From DASPKM01 sp036402175 (GTDB lineage: Bacteria > Bacteroidota > Bacteroidia > Chitinophagales > Chitinophagaceae): a DNA stretch of 17,659 nucleotides. Shown piece after piece: positions 7,502 to 17,200 of this stretch (positions are counted from its first letter, which is position 1; each line of letters begins with the position of its first letter). The notes under the pieces are model-generated. The model did no database searches. It was not told the DNA's origin and saw nothing but the letters and a program-made list of their open reading frames with translations. The translations under genes and the position numbers were made by a program. The stretch lies in the NCBI GenBank assembly GCA_036402175.1, contig DASWTK010000159.1, positions 1 through 17,659 of the forward strand, in the 5' to 3' direction.

Positions 7502-7561
7502 AACTTAATTGTGCAAATAAGTAAGAAAATACACCTCCGCCAAAGGATGACCGTTAATAAT

Positions 7562-7592
7562 AATAAAAAAAACCCTCCGGATGGAGGGTTTT
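7562..7592 (-). terminator. Strong rho-independent terminator after the OmpA-like gene
   Basis: A 10-bp stem (AAAACCCTCC at 7569-7578, GGAGGGTTTT at 7583-7592) has a 4-base loop. On the minus strand it is followed by a T-rich run, TTTTTTTTATTA. It begins 21 bp past the stop of the OmpA-like gene and insulates bamD from it. Confidence 0.88.
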
Positions 7593-7613
7593 AAGTATTT
7601 GATTATGATAATA

Positions 7614-9263
7614 TTAGTTTCTTCTTCTCAGATTCGGATGCGGAGCTGGAACGGTATTAGGACCTTCTTCGCCGGTTGCATCGCGGAGATCAACGGTAGT
7701 CTCTTCACCACCTGTCTGACCAGAGCGCCAGATGAAGCGATCAGAGCTGATACCTTCCTTGTCCACCAGGTAATTGATCACAGCATTCACCCTATCCCAG
7801 CTTAACTGCTGAGCAGCTTTGCTTGATTCGCCATAACCTATTACAGCTACACGGCAGGTTGGGCTGTTACGCATTTTCTGAGCAACACTAGCCAATAAAG
7901 CTTGTGCATCTCTGCTAAGGGTAACAGAACGGCCGGTGAAGGTAATGCTTGGAAGATCACCTATTCCACAACCACCCAGGAAACGACCCTGACGGAGAGA
8001 ATCTATTGTTTGCCTCAATTCGTTACAGCATGATGGATCCGGGCACTTACCAACACCATCAGCATCTACCGGCTGGCACTGGGTTGGAGTGATCAGTTCT
8101 TTATCACGGAAGTCAGGTACTCCGTCGCCATCAGTATCACGGCTTACACCATGTGTGTCTACCGGTGCACCGGCTGGAGTATTAGGCTCCTGGTCGAACT
8201 GGTCAGTTACGCCATCGCCATCAGCATCGTCCAGAACCGGCTTTGGAAGCTTCATGTGCTTAGGTGCATTGATCTCATTGTACGCATAGTCAAGAGGGTT
8301 AATCCACCAGAGTGGTTCAACAGCTTTTGCACCAATGTTGAAATTAAGCCCAACAGAAAAGAAATTGTATGAATCAAAATCACGTGACTGAGCCGGAGCA
8401 GCCGGATCGTTCTCCTGCCACTGCTGACCATCGAGCAAGTCAGTTTTAGGAGCAGAGAATTTATCTTCAATTGCAAGGTTCATCCTTGGCGACAATTTGA
8501 ATTGAACGCCTGCACCAACCACAAACACAGGACGGAAAGGATTATCGAACAATTCAGGCTGGCTGTTATCTTTTTCACCTTCAGTTTCATAATCCCCATC
8601 AAGAATATTGTCCTTTAATTCCTCGCGGATGTCTTTCCTGTTCTCGTATGTAGGTGCTATGGCTAAAGCGGAAGCAAAGTTATAAGGCGTTGTACCGTTG
8701 CGGGCGTCGATCTTGGTGTTGTAGATCATTCCACCCAAACCACCAAAGGCATAAATGTTGAAACCGGTTTTTGCCCTGTGGAAACGAATGTTGTTCAAAG
8801 TAACCACACCCTGGAGTGAAAGCTCATGGATAGTGGTCTTGTAGTTATAAAAAACGGACTGCGTTGCAGGATTATAAGCCCCTGCCCAGGCTGAATTACG
8901 GGCATAGCTTTTAGATGGACTGAAGTTTAAACCTTTGGGGAATCCAAGGTTATATTCTCCACGCAAAGAGAAAACATATCCCAGTGCCTTTCTTGCATGG
9001 ATGCCGAATCCGGGATTAAGAAACCTTGAACGAACATCACCAGAAATATGCATCAGACCAACTTTTAATCCAAGCTCCCATTGATTCCTCGGCTTAGCAG
9101 GAAATGCATAAGCGTTGTTTTGAAATTCATTGTGCTGAGGTAATCTTTTAGAAGGGATCAGTGAAGAGTCGCGCATATCGTAGCTGGAAATCGTCTGAGC
9201 AAGGGCCCCAGAGACAACCGAACACAGTAAGACAAATAGAAATAGGTACTTTTTGCTTGCCAT
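7614..9263 (-). CDS. OmpA family outer-membrane protein with calcium-type (TSP3-like) linker
   Basis: This is a 549-residue exported envelope protein. It has a signal peptide (1-22, cleavage after ALA), an N-terminal beta-barrel-like region (about 58-315, ending in the aromatic YNFFSVGLNFNIGAK strand), and a linker with acidic repeats DDADGDGVTDQFD (345-357) and DTDGDGVPDFRD (376-387) of thrombospondin-3 type. Cys396, Cys407, Cys412, Cys413 and others follow, then a C-terminal OmpA-like peptidoglycan-binding domain (about 438-528). In that domain Arg491 of the LSxxR motif is kept, but the usual GHTD loop reads GYGE and the loop is shorter, so the binding Asp is Glu or lost. It probably links the outer membrane to peptidoglycan. 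It has its own well-formed promoter (9306-9336) and terminator, so it is a monocistronic unit. Confidence 0.88.
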   Translation of the reverse strand: MASKKYLFLFVLLCSVVSGALAQTISSYDMRDSSLIPSKRLPQHNEFQNNAYAFPAKPRNQWELGLKVGLMHISGDVRSRFLNPGFGIHARKALGYVFSLRGEYNLGFPKGLNFSPSKSYARNSAWAGAYNPATQSVFYNYKTTIHELSLQGVVTLNNIRFHRAKTGFNIYAFGGLGGMIYNTKIDARNGTTPYNFASALAIAPTYENRKDIREELKDNILDGDYETEGEKDNSQPELFDNPFRPVFVVGAGVQFKLSPRMNLAIEDKFSAPKTDLLDGQQWQENDPAAPAQSRDFDSYNFFSVGLNFNIGAKAVEPLWWINPLDYAYNEINAPKHMKLPKPVLDDADGDGVTDQFDQEPNTPAGAPVDTHGVSRDTDGDGVPDFRDKELITPTQCQPVDADGVGKCPDPSCCNELRQTIDSLRQGRFLGGCGIGDLPSITFTGRSVTLSRDAQALLASVAQKMRNSPTCRVAVIGYGESSKAAQQLSWDRVNAVINYLVDKEGISSDRFIWRSGQTGGEETTVDLRDATGEEGPNTVPAPHPNLRRRN

Positions 9264-9305
9264 AACTAAGATTTATGAATATTGAATAATGATGGAGAAT
9301 TTACG

Positions 9306-9336
9306 CAAAAATATCGATTGACCCATAAATAACAAA
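9306..9336 (-). promoter_or_regulatory. Bacteroidota-type promoter of the OmpA-like gene
   Basis: On the minus strand TTTG (9336-9333) is followed after exactly 19 bp by TATTTTTG (9313-9306), matching the housekeeping consensus TTTG-N19-TAnnTTTG. The predicted start near 9300 leaves a leader of about 35-40 bases before the ATG at 9263. This is the best promoter match in the window. Confidence 0.68.
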
Positions 9337-9344
9337 TTTTTTTA

Positions 9345-9365
9345 CCCTAACAACAACGGTTAGGG
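9345..9365. repeat. Inverted repeat CCCTAAC-N7-GTTAGGG between divergent genes
   Basis: A perfect 7-bp inverted repeat with a 7-base spacer lies 8 bp upstream of the -33 element of the OmpA-like promoter and about 100 bp before the polyprenyl synthase start. No gene ends here, so it is unlikely to be a terminator. It could be an operator for either divergent gene or a leader hairpin. The rest of the 199-bp gap (9264-9462) shows only the OmpA promoter. Confidence 0.4.
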
Positions 9366-9462
9366 GTTATTTGTGGAACCAGCATCATCCAAATGGTCAC
9401 TGCAATTATTGAACCAACCCATTTCTTTTTTTATTGTAGTAATTTGCCAGCTATTCAATACG

Positions 9463-10425
9463 ATGAAAATATCACAAGCAATACTACACGAAGAACTGGC
9501 AGTGTTTGATAAGAAATTCAGGGAAGCTGTAAAGAGCAATGTTCCGCTCCTGGACAGGATAATGCAGTTTATAGTGAACAGAAAAGGGAAGCAGCTTCGA
9601 CCTATGTTTGTATTGCTTTCAGCCAAATTATGCGGACCCATTAATGAAAGTACCTATCGCGCCGCTTCCCTGGTAGAGCTGCTTCACACTGCTACCCTGG
9701 TACACGATGATGTTGTGGATGAATCGCTGGAAAGACGTGGTTTTTTTTCTACTTATGCGCTCTGGAAAACGAAAATATCTGTGCTGGTAGGTGATTACCT
9801 GCTTGCAAAAGGACTGCTGCTTTCGGTTAATAACGACGATTTCCAGGTTTTAAAGATCCTTTCTGAAGCCGTCCGGCTCATGAGTGAAGGTGAGCTTCTT
9901 CAGATTGAAAAGTCCCGTTCGCTCAATCTGAACGAGGATATTTATTTCGAGATCATCCGAAATAAGACCGCGTCATTACTTGCCTCAGCCTGTGCCGCCG
10001 GTGCCTTTTCAACCAGTCGCAGCAATGAACAAACGGAAAAAATGAGAGCTTTCGGAGAGAAAGTCGGCCTTGCTTTCCAGATCAAGGACGACCTGTTCGA
10101 CTACGGCTCAGAAAAAGTAGGAAAACCTACCGGCAACGATATAAAAGAAAAAAAGATCACCCTACCTTTAATATATACATTGAATAAACTGGATGCCTCC
10201 TCACGCCGGGAATGCATTTATATTATTAAAAACCAGAATAAGAAAAAAGACAAAGTAGATTTCGTGATCAATAAGGTTCGGGAAACCGGCGGAATCTCCT
10301 ACGCAGAGAACAAAATGTTCGGTTACCGCGATCAGGCACTCTCCATACTACACGAATTCCCTGATACCGAAGTCCGGAAAGGACTTGAAGAACTCGTTCG
10401 CTTCACCACAGACAGACGTTATTAA
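9463..10425 (+). CDS. ispB: Trans-polyprenyl diphosphate synthase (octaprenyl-type)
   Basis: This is a 320-residue isoprenoid chain elongase of the FPP/GGPP synthase fold. It condenses isopentenyl diphosphate units onto an allylic diphosphate, most likely to make the menaquinone side chain. The first Asp-rich motif is HDDVVDES (Asp82, Asp83, Asp86) and the second is QIKDDLFDYG (Asp209, Asp210, Asp213). GKQLRPMF (42-49) supplies the diphosphate-binding Arg, and there is a conserved TAxLLA-like segment. The reading frame is open back to a GTG at 9373, but the ATG at 9463 gives the normal N-terminus (MKISQAILHEEL), so I use it. Product chain length cannot be read from sequence. The gene ends 1 bp before recJ, so the two are co-transcribed. 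Confidence 0.9.
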   Translation: MKISQAILHEELAVFDKKFREAVKSNVPLLDRIMQFIVNRKGKQLRPMFVLLSAKLCGPINESTYRAASLVELLHTATLVHDDVVDESLERRGFFSTYALWKTKISVLVGDYLLAKGLLLSVNNDDFQVLKILSEAVRLMSEGELLQIEKSRSLNLNEDIYFEIIRNKTASLLASACAAGAFSTSRSNEQTEKMRAFGEKVGLAFQIKDDLFDYGSEKVGKPTGNDIKEKKITLPLIYTLNKLDASSRRECIYIIKNQNKKKDKVDFVINKVRETGGISYAENKMFGYRDQALSILHEFPDTEVRKGLEELVRFTTDRRY

Positions 10426-10426
10426 G

Positions 10427-12154
10427 ATGAAGAAAAGATGGAAAGAATTAGAGGTTGACGAAAAGAAGGCGCAGGCTCTTGAAGAATCATTGAAGATCCA
10501 TCCTGCCCTTTGCAGGATTCTTATTTCAAGGGGCATAGAAACGTTTGAACAGGCAAGGAGCTTTTTCAGGCCACAGCTGTCAGACCTACACGATCCCCAT
10601 TTAATGAAGGACATGCAAGCGGCAATTGACCGCATTCTGGTCGCTATTGAACGTCAGGAAAAAATTCTGGTATATGGCGATTATGATGTTGATGGAACAA
10701 CAGCGGTCGCGTGTTTGTACCAGTTCCTTGAAAAGATCTATGACCCTTCAAAAATTGATTATTATATTCCACACCGCTACCGTGAAGGGTATGGCATTTC
10801 ACGCGCGGGTATCGACTTTGCTCATTCCAATGACTTCCCCCTGATCATTGCGCTGGATTGCGGTATAAAATCAGTTGACCTGATCTCCTATGCGAGTTCC
10901 CTCGGTATAGACTTTATTGTGTGCGATCACCACTTGCCGGATAATGACCTTCCACCAGCCGTTGCAATTCTTAATCCGAAGCAGCAGGGCTGCCATTATC
11001 CTTATAAAGAACTCTGTGGTTGTGGGATAGGATTCAAGCTCATTACTGCACTCGGTCAATTATTAAACATCCCGCCAGAAGAATATTATTGTTATCTAGA
11101 TCTAGTTGCAACCGCTATTGCCGCCGATATCGTTCCCATCACTGGCGAAAACAGGGTCATGGCTTTCTATGGTCTCAAACGCGTAAATGAAAGTCCGTGC
11201 AACGGCATTAAGGCATTGATCGAACTCAGTGGACTTAAAAAAGCTTTGCTTATCACAAATCTTGTTTTCATGATAGCCCCCAGGGTAAACGCTGCAGGGC
11301 GAATGGATGATGCCCGCAAGGCTGTCCAGATGTTTGTTGAAAAAGACTGCAACGATGCCAGGTTATTGGCAGAACAATTACATGCAAACAATTTCGATCG
11401 CAGGGAAGCCGACTCCAGCATTACCGGCGAAGCCCTTTCGCTGATACAAAATGATGACGTGCTTATTGCCCGGAAATCAACCGTAGTATTTCAACCTCAC
11501 TGGCATAAAGGCGTAGTAGGGATTGTTGCCTCACGGCTGATTGAACACTATTACCGCCCGACAGTGGTGCTGACCCAAAGCGGTGACGTAATCACCGGAA
11601 GCGCACGCAGTGTAAATGGTTTTAATCTGTATGAAGCAATCCACGCTTGCCGTGAACACCTGCTTGGTTATGGTGGTCATTTTGCTGCCGCTGGCATGAC
11701 CATGGCCGCAGATCAATTGGATGCATTCTGCAAAAAGTTTGAGGAAGTTGTCGCCAGCACTATCGAGCCTCACCTACTGGTGCCGGAGATCAGGATCGAT
11801 GCGGAGATCGGTTTCAGTGACCTGAAACCAGGCTTCTACAATATCATCAATCAGATGGAACCATTCGGGCCAGACAACGTACAACCTGTATTCATCGCAA
11901 GAAATGTGACTGACTCAGGATACTCAAGGATCCTGAAAGAACAGCATATTAAGTTCTCCCTGTTGCAGGATAAAATAATCTTTAACGGGATTGGTTTCAA
12001 TATGGCAGACAAATTCCCCCTGGTAAATTCAAAAAGTCCGCTGGACATTGTTTTTACACTGGACGAAAACGAATGGAATGGCGTTAAACACCTTCAACTT
12101 AAAATAATCGACCTGCGACTATCCCAACAGTCCACCGACCCCGCGACCGGGTAG
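10427..12154 (+). CDS. recJ: Single-stranded-DNA-specific exonuclease RecJ
   Basis: This is a 575-residue 5'-3' single-strand DNA exonuclease of the DHH superfamily, used in recombination, mismatch and gap repair. Catalytic motifs are DYDVDGTTA (85-93), IALDCG (Asp144), CDHHLPD (Asp167-His169), Asp234 in IAADIVP, and PRVNAAGRMDD (285-295). The DHHA1 domain is marked by GSARSVNGFNL and GYGGHFAAAGM (414-424), and the C-terminal third fits the OB-like RecJ domain. Length is normal for Bacteroidota. The ATG at 10427 follows the ispB stop by a single base; an in-frame TTG at 10385 would run back into ispB and is not needed. It converges with htpG, with 16 bp between the stop codons. Confidence 0.95.
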   Translation: MKKRWKELEVDEKKAQALEESLKIHPALCRILISRGIETFEQARSFFRPQLSDLHDPHLMKDMQAAIDRILVAIERQEKILVYGDYDVDGTTAVACLYQFLEKIYDPSKIDYYIPHRYREGYGISRAGIDFAHSNDFPLIIALDCGIKSVDLISYASSLGIDFIVCDHHLPDNDLPPAVAILNPKQQGCHYPYKELCGCGIGFKLITALGQLLNIPPEEYYCYLDLVATAIAADIVPITGENRVMAFYGLKRVNESPCNGIKALIELSGLKKALLITNLVFMIAPRVNAAGRMDDARKAVQMFVEKDCNDARLLAEQLHANNFDRREADSSITGEALSLIQNDDVLIARKSTVVFQPHWHKGVVGIVASRLIEHYYRPTVVLTQSGDVITGSARSVNGFNLYEAIHACREHLLGYGGHFAAAGMTMAADQLDAFCKKFEEVVASTIEPHLLVPEIRIDAEIGFSDLKPGFYNIINQMEPFGPDNVQPVFIARNVTDSGYSRILKEQHIKFSLLQDKIIFNGIGFNMADKFPLVNSKSPLDIVFTLDENEWNGVKHLQLKIIDLRLSQQSTDPATG

Positions 12155-12170
12155 TTGATCCGGCCACCGA

Positions 12171-14015
12171 TCAATCAGCGAGAATGATCTTTCCCTTCTT
12201 TTCATCCTGCATCAATTCAACACTTCGGTTAATGAAGGACGTAAGATCATTTCCTTTAAGTAGTCCCTGTGAAAGCAATGCGAGGTCTGCAAGGTTGCGC
12301 ACAAGCTTTTCCTGCTTTTCCTTTTCTTCAGTCTGAAGTATATTCTGATAGATCCGGTGATTTCCATTAACCGTGAGCGTTACCTCATCCGGCATCTTTC
12401 CATAAAATCCCATAGAACCACCCATAGCCGCCATATCCTTCATTCTTCGCATGAATTCCGGCCGTGTAGCTACAACCGGCGGGGCTTCCGGCGACAATCC
12501 TTTAACTTCCACTTTCACGTGCAGGTCCGGTACCTGAAAACCAAACAATTCCTTCAGCTTCGTTTCTTCTTCCTGATTAAGTACGGTGTCACCACCTTCT
12601 TGTGGGTCAATAAGGTTGTCAGCAATATCAGAATCAACACGGGTGAAATGAATATTATCCCATTTCATTTCAACCTGATTGATAAATGCGGAGTCAACCA
12701 AAGTTTCCATTTTCACAACGAGATACCCTTTCGCTTGCGCTGATTGTACATAACTATGCTGCTGAACCGGATCAGTTGTGTATAAGATCACAAGCTTGCC
12801 CTCTTTGTTTTTCTGAAGGGTTTCGGCTGCAAGTTTGTATTCTTCCAAAGTATAGAACTTATCATCATTTGCTGTCTGCATGATGAAGAACTTATTCGCT
12901 TTTTCCAGGAACTTGTCGTCGGTCATCATTCCATACTTCACAAACAATCCCAGGCTTTCCCATTTTTCTTCAAACTCTTTCCTTTCCTTATTAAAAATTT
13001 CTTCCAGCTTATCAGCCACTTTTTTGGTAATATGACTGTTAATCTTTCTAACATTGGGATCGCCCTGCAGATAACTGCGGCTAACGTTCAACGGTATATC
13101 CGGAGAATCAATTACACCGTGAAGCAGCATCAGGAATTCGGGAACGATATCGCGGACCTCATCCGTTACAAAAACCTGGTTACTGTAAAGCTGTATCTTA
13201 TCCTTCTGGATTTCGTAGCTCTGCTTTATTTTGGGGAAATAAAGAATGCCAGTCAGATTAAATGGATAGTCAACATTCAGATGAATCCAGAATAAAGGCA
13301 ATTCGTTATATGGGTATAGTTCTTTATAAAAATTCTGGTAATCAAGTGAAGTAAGTTCAGAAGGTTTCTTTTTCCAGGCAGGGGCAGGATTGTTCACCTG
13401 CTCATCTTTGAAATAAATCGGAACCGGAAGGAACCGGCAGAATTTTTTCAGAATAGTACCGATCCGATGCTCATCCAGGAACTCTGCACTCTCATCATTA
13501 ATATGCAGAACGATTGTTGTTCCCCTGCTTTCCTTTTCAGTTTCTTCAATGGTATATTCAGGACTGCCATCACACTCCCACCTTACGGCCGGTGCATCTC
13601 TCCATGATTTTGTAAATATTTCAACCTGATCGCTGACCATAAAGGCGGAATAAAAACCAAGCCCGAAATGGCCAATGATGTTTGCCTCGCTCTGACCTTT
13701 GTATTTCTCAAGGAACTCTTCTGCACTGGAAAAGGCTACCTGATTAATGTATTTGTCCACTTCCGCTTCCGTCATCCCTATTCCACGGTCAGCAATTGAA
13801 ATGGTTTTATTCTCTTTGTCGAGCGTTACATCAATGCGAAGTTCCCCAACCTCACCCTTGAATTCCCCTGAAGAGGCAAGCATGTTCAGCTTCTGGGACG
13901 CGTCGACAGCGTTACTTACCAATTCCCTGAGAAATATCTCATGATCGCTGTAAAGGAATTTTTTGATGATGGGGAAAATGTTTTCGGTCTGTACCCGGAT
14001 CGCACCTTTTTGCAT
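12171..14015 (-). CDS. htpG: Molecular chaperone HtpG (Hsp90 family)
   Basis: This is a 614-residue cytosolic ATP-dependent chaperone. The N-terminal GHKL ATPase domain carries FLRELVSNAVDASQKL (Glu31, Asn35, Asp38), the DRGIGM motif (76-81) and the lid/glycine motif GHFGLGFYSAF (115-125). The middle domain follows, with the RGTTIVLHI segment and the VSRSYLQGD client/ATP-sensing Arg loop, and then the C-terminal dimerisation region. Length is close to the E. coli protein (624). The ATG at 14015 starts MQKGAIRVQTENIFPII, the expected N-terminus. It is transcribed convergently to recJ and divergently from the secreted nuclease. The upstream gap holds an imperfect inverted repeat (14086-14098) that could mark stress control. 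Confidence 0.96.
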   Translation of the reverse strand: MQKGAIRVQTENIFPIIKKFLYSDHEIFLRELVSNAVDASQKLNMLASSGEFKGEVGELRIDVTLDKENKTISIADRGIGMTEAEVDKYINQVAFSSAEEFLEKYKGQSEANIIGHFGLGFYSAFMVSDQVEIFTKSWRDAPAVRWECDGSPEYTIEETEKESRGTTIVLHINDESAEFLDEHRIGTILKKFCRFLPVPIYFKDEQVNNPAPAWKKKPSELTSLDYQNFYKELYPYNELPLFWIHLNVDYPFNLTGILYFPKIKQSYEIQKDKIQLYSNQVFVTDEVRDIVPEFLMLLHGVIDSPDIPLNVSRSYLQGDPNVRKINSHITKKVADKLEEIFNKERKEFEEKWESLGLFVKYGMMTDDKFLEKANKFFIMQTANDDKFYTLEEYKLAAETLQKNKEGKLVILYTTDPVQQHSYVQSAQAKGYLVVKMETLVDSAFINQVEMKWDNIHFTRVDSDIADNLIDPQEGGDTVLNQEEETKLKELFGFQVPDLHVKVEVKGLSPEAPPVVATRPEFMRRMKDMAAMGGSMGFYGKMPDEVTLTVNGNHRIYQNILQTEEKEKQEKLVRNLADLALLSQGLLKGNDLTSFINRSVELMQDEKKGKIILAD

Positions 14016-14085
14016 AAATGACAGTTTTAGAAGAGATTGTTATGGATGCCGAGGAAGCGCAAACCCGATGCCACTTGAAGAATTC

Positions 14086-14098
14086 TGCCATAGTGTCA
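14086..14098. promoter_or_regulatory. Imperfect inverted repeat TGCCA-N3-TGTCA upstream of htpG
   Basis: TGCCA (14086-14090) and TGTCA (14094-14098) form a near-palindrome 71-83 bases upstream of the htpG ATG. Its place suggests a stress-response operator or activator site, but this is inference from position and symmetry. It does not resemble the CIRCE element (TTAGCACTC). The remainder of the 267-bp gap to the nuclease gene is AT-rich and holds no visible gene. Confidence 0.3.
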
Positions 14099-14160
14099 AC
14101 AGGACGGATTATTTTAATAATAAGTTATTGACAGCATATCTAGTTATAATAGTGAACCCT

Positions 14161-14168
14161 TAGTTTTG
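14161..14168 (+). promoter_or_regulatory. Candidate -7 element for the secreted nuclease gene
   Basis: TAGTTTTG matches TAnnTTTG. It would give a leader of about 110 bases before the ATG at 14283. No TTTG is found at the normal 19-21 bp distance (a TTG ends at 14130, 30 bp away), so support is weak. Confidence 0.28.
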
Positions 14169-14282
14169 TCGCGCTGAAAAACCTACCTGATAATTTCCAT
14201 CCTTAACAAGACCACTATCTGATCTCCGCAACCGGCATTGCCATGCTTCACTGTTCCCTTATTTATAAACTTTAAGCTATTT

Positions 14283-17200
14283 ATGAAAAAACTTTATCTC
14301 CTGCTGACTGCTTTTTTATTAGCAGACCTTATTTCCTATGCCCAGATCAGCCTTACGAGCGGCGTTTACTCCCAGAATTTCAATACCCTTGCGCTTTCAG
14401 GGACGTCTTCTGTGCTACCGGCCGGATGGCTGTTCTCAGAAACCGGCACTAATGCAAACGCTACATATAATTCTGGAACGGGGTCCAGCAATACCGGTGA
14501 TACTTATAGCTTTGGTTTATCAGCCGATCCGGACAGGGCTTTCGGAGGCCTGCTTTCAGGTTCTCTGACGCCTACCATCGGAGCAGGTTTTACCAATAAT
14601 ACAGGGTCGGTCATTGAATCCCTTACCATATCATACACAGGGGAACAATGGAGATTGGGTACGCTTGCCAGGCCCGATCAGATCGACTTTCAATATAGCC
14701 TGAACGCAACCAGTTTAAGTTCAGGAACCTGGGTAGACGTAAATCAACTGGATTTTACCGGACCCACGACAACAGGAACAGTTGGATTATTGAACGGAAA
14801 CAGTGCCCCAAACCGCACTGCTATCAATTTTACCATTACTGGAATTTCTATTCCGAATGGTTCTACATTTTATATAAGGTGGACTGATTTTAATGCCACC
14901 AGTGCTGACGATGGTCTCGCGGTAGATGATTTCAGCCTCGACTTTGGTTCAGCCGGACCAGATGTTTTACCTCCCACTATTGCAACGTTAACTCCACCAG
15001 ATAACGGAACCGGCATTTCAGCCAGCAGCACCGCAAGTATCGTTTTCAGTGAACCAGTTCAAAAAGGAACCAGCGGTACAATTACTGTAAAAGACGCTAC
15101 CGACAATACTGTTCAGACAATTGATATAACAACTGCAGCGGTCACCGTTTCTGGTAATACTGCTTCATTTGATCTAACATTGTCCACAGCTACCGCTTAC
15201 TATATCCAGATCAGTGCAGCAGCCTTTGAAGACCTTGCCGATAATGATTTTGGTGGAATCAGTGATAATTCTTCGTGGAATTTCACAACCAACAGTATTA
15301 TTAATACTCTTCTTAACGCCAATTTTAATAATTGCACCTCCTCACTTTCCGACGGCTTTACTCAATTCAGTGCAACCGGAACAATTACCTGGCTTTGCAC
15401 CACTTTCGGCAGAGATGCTAATAATCCACCATCGGGAAGCGCTGCCAACGGAGTACAAATAAATGGTTTCGATAATGGTCTTCAATCCAATGTTACAAAT
15501 GAGGACTGGCTTATTTCACCAGCATTGAATCTTACAGCCACCACTTACCCACTGCTTTCATTCTGGAGTCGAACAAAATACAATGGTGATCCCCTTCAGT
15601 TGAAAATTTCTACTGACTACCCCGGCTCGGGAGATCCCCGCAATTTCACCTGGACAGATCTGAACGGGCGTTTCCCGGCTCAAACAACCGACGTATGGAC
15701 TGTATCATCCAATATTAATTTGTCGTCCTACAAACAACCTATAGTATATATCGCCTTTGTATATAACTCATCAGACGAAGACGGTGCAAGATGGACACTG
15801 GACGATGTGCGCATTGACAATTCTTCAACCCCTCCGCCACCAAGTACTACCATCGGCACAACTGATATCCAGTTCAGTTATACCGCTTCCGGAGCAACCG
15901 GTGATAAGAGCTTTATTTTTACCGGCAACGACATCACAACAGATGTATCAATGACCGTTAATGGAAGTTTCCTGCTTTCGAAGGATGGCAACAGTTTCAG
16001 CTCAGCGTTGAACTACACAATTGCAGAAGCCAATAATATCCCAAAGACCGTTTTTGTTCGTTTTGCTCCGGGTCAGAACGGTCAGAATTTCAGCGATTCT
16101 GTTATCATCAACACTTCAGGCGTCACTTCAAAAGTTTATGTAAAAGGTAGCAGCATTGATCCTGCCACCACTTTGGAAGTTGTCAACTGGAATATTGAAT
16201 GGTTCGGAAGTACTTCAAACGGACCAGGGAATGATGCGCAGCAGGAGCAAAACGTACTTACTGTTATGCAAAATGTAAATGCCGATTTATATGCATTGAC
16301 CGAAATAGTGAGTGAAGCAAGACTTGCCAGTGTGGTAAATGCGTTGCCAGGTTACGCGTATGTGATCAGCAATTATGGATCTCATACAAATCCAAATTCA
16401 CCATCACCTATTCCGCTTGCCGATGCACAGAAGCTGGCATTTGTTTATAAAACATCCGTTTTCAGTAATGTGTCCACTACGGCTTTGCTTTCATTAGGAA
16501 TTAATTCACTCGCCGATGTAAGCAGTACATCCTATAACAACTGGGCAAGTGGAAGATTTCCATATATGCTGACTGCAGATGTAACACTTGATGGAGTAAC
16601 CAAAACAGTAAGATTTGTTCTTGTGCATGCAAAAGCAAATACATCACCCACCACAACTTCATATAACAGAAGAAAGGCAGGCGCCGATGAATTGTATGCA
16701 TTGTTCAATAGCACTTATGGAACCGATAACATCATAATGCTGGGAGATTATAATGACGATCTTGATTTTACAATTACAGACGGAATTAATCCACCTACCA
16801 CTTCTTATATTTCATTCACCGGTGATGCATCCAATTATGGTTTCCCGACATTACCGTTAAGCCTTGCCGGTAAGAAATCTACAGTAAGCTACAATGATGT
16901 TATCGACCACGTGATCTATTCAAATGAGGTGGCGCCATTCTATATGAATTCAACTGCCGGCATATTGACCGATGCAGCGTCGATGGTTTCGAATTATGCC
17001 AGCACCACGTCGGATCACTATCCTGTTTTCAGCAGGTACAGGTTTGCAGCTGCGGGTCCTTTGCCCGTTACCCTTGAATACTTCAGCGCCCAGAAACAGA
17101 GCAAAGCGGTTCAACTCAGCTGGTCAACTGCCAGTGAAACGAACAGCAAAGAGTTCATTATAGAGCGAAGCGGCAATGGCAGGGATTTCAGTGCATTGAA

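Noticed and set aside
9373..9462. 30-residue N-terminal extension of the polyprenyl synthase from GTG
   Set aside because: The family N-terminus begins at the ATG at 9463, and the extension is hydrophobic and unlike the family.
12155..12174. TTGATC-N8-GATCAA between recJ and htpG as a shared terminator
   Set aside because: The stem is only 6 bp and AT-rich at its ends, there is no T run on either side, and it overlaps the htpG stop.
14128..14151. TTGACA with a downstream TATAAT as a sigma70-type promoter
   Set aside because: The spacing is 11 bp, far below the usual 17, and this lineage uses a different promoter consensus.
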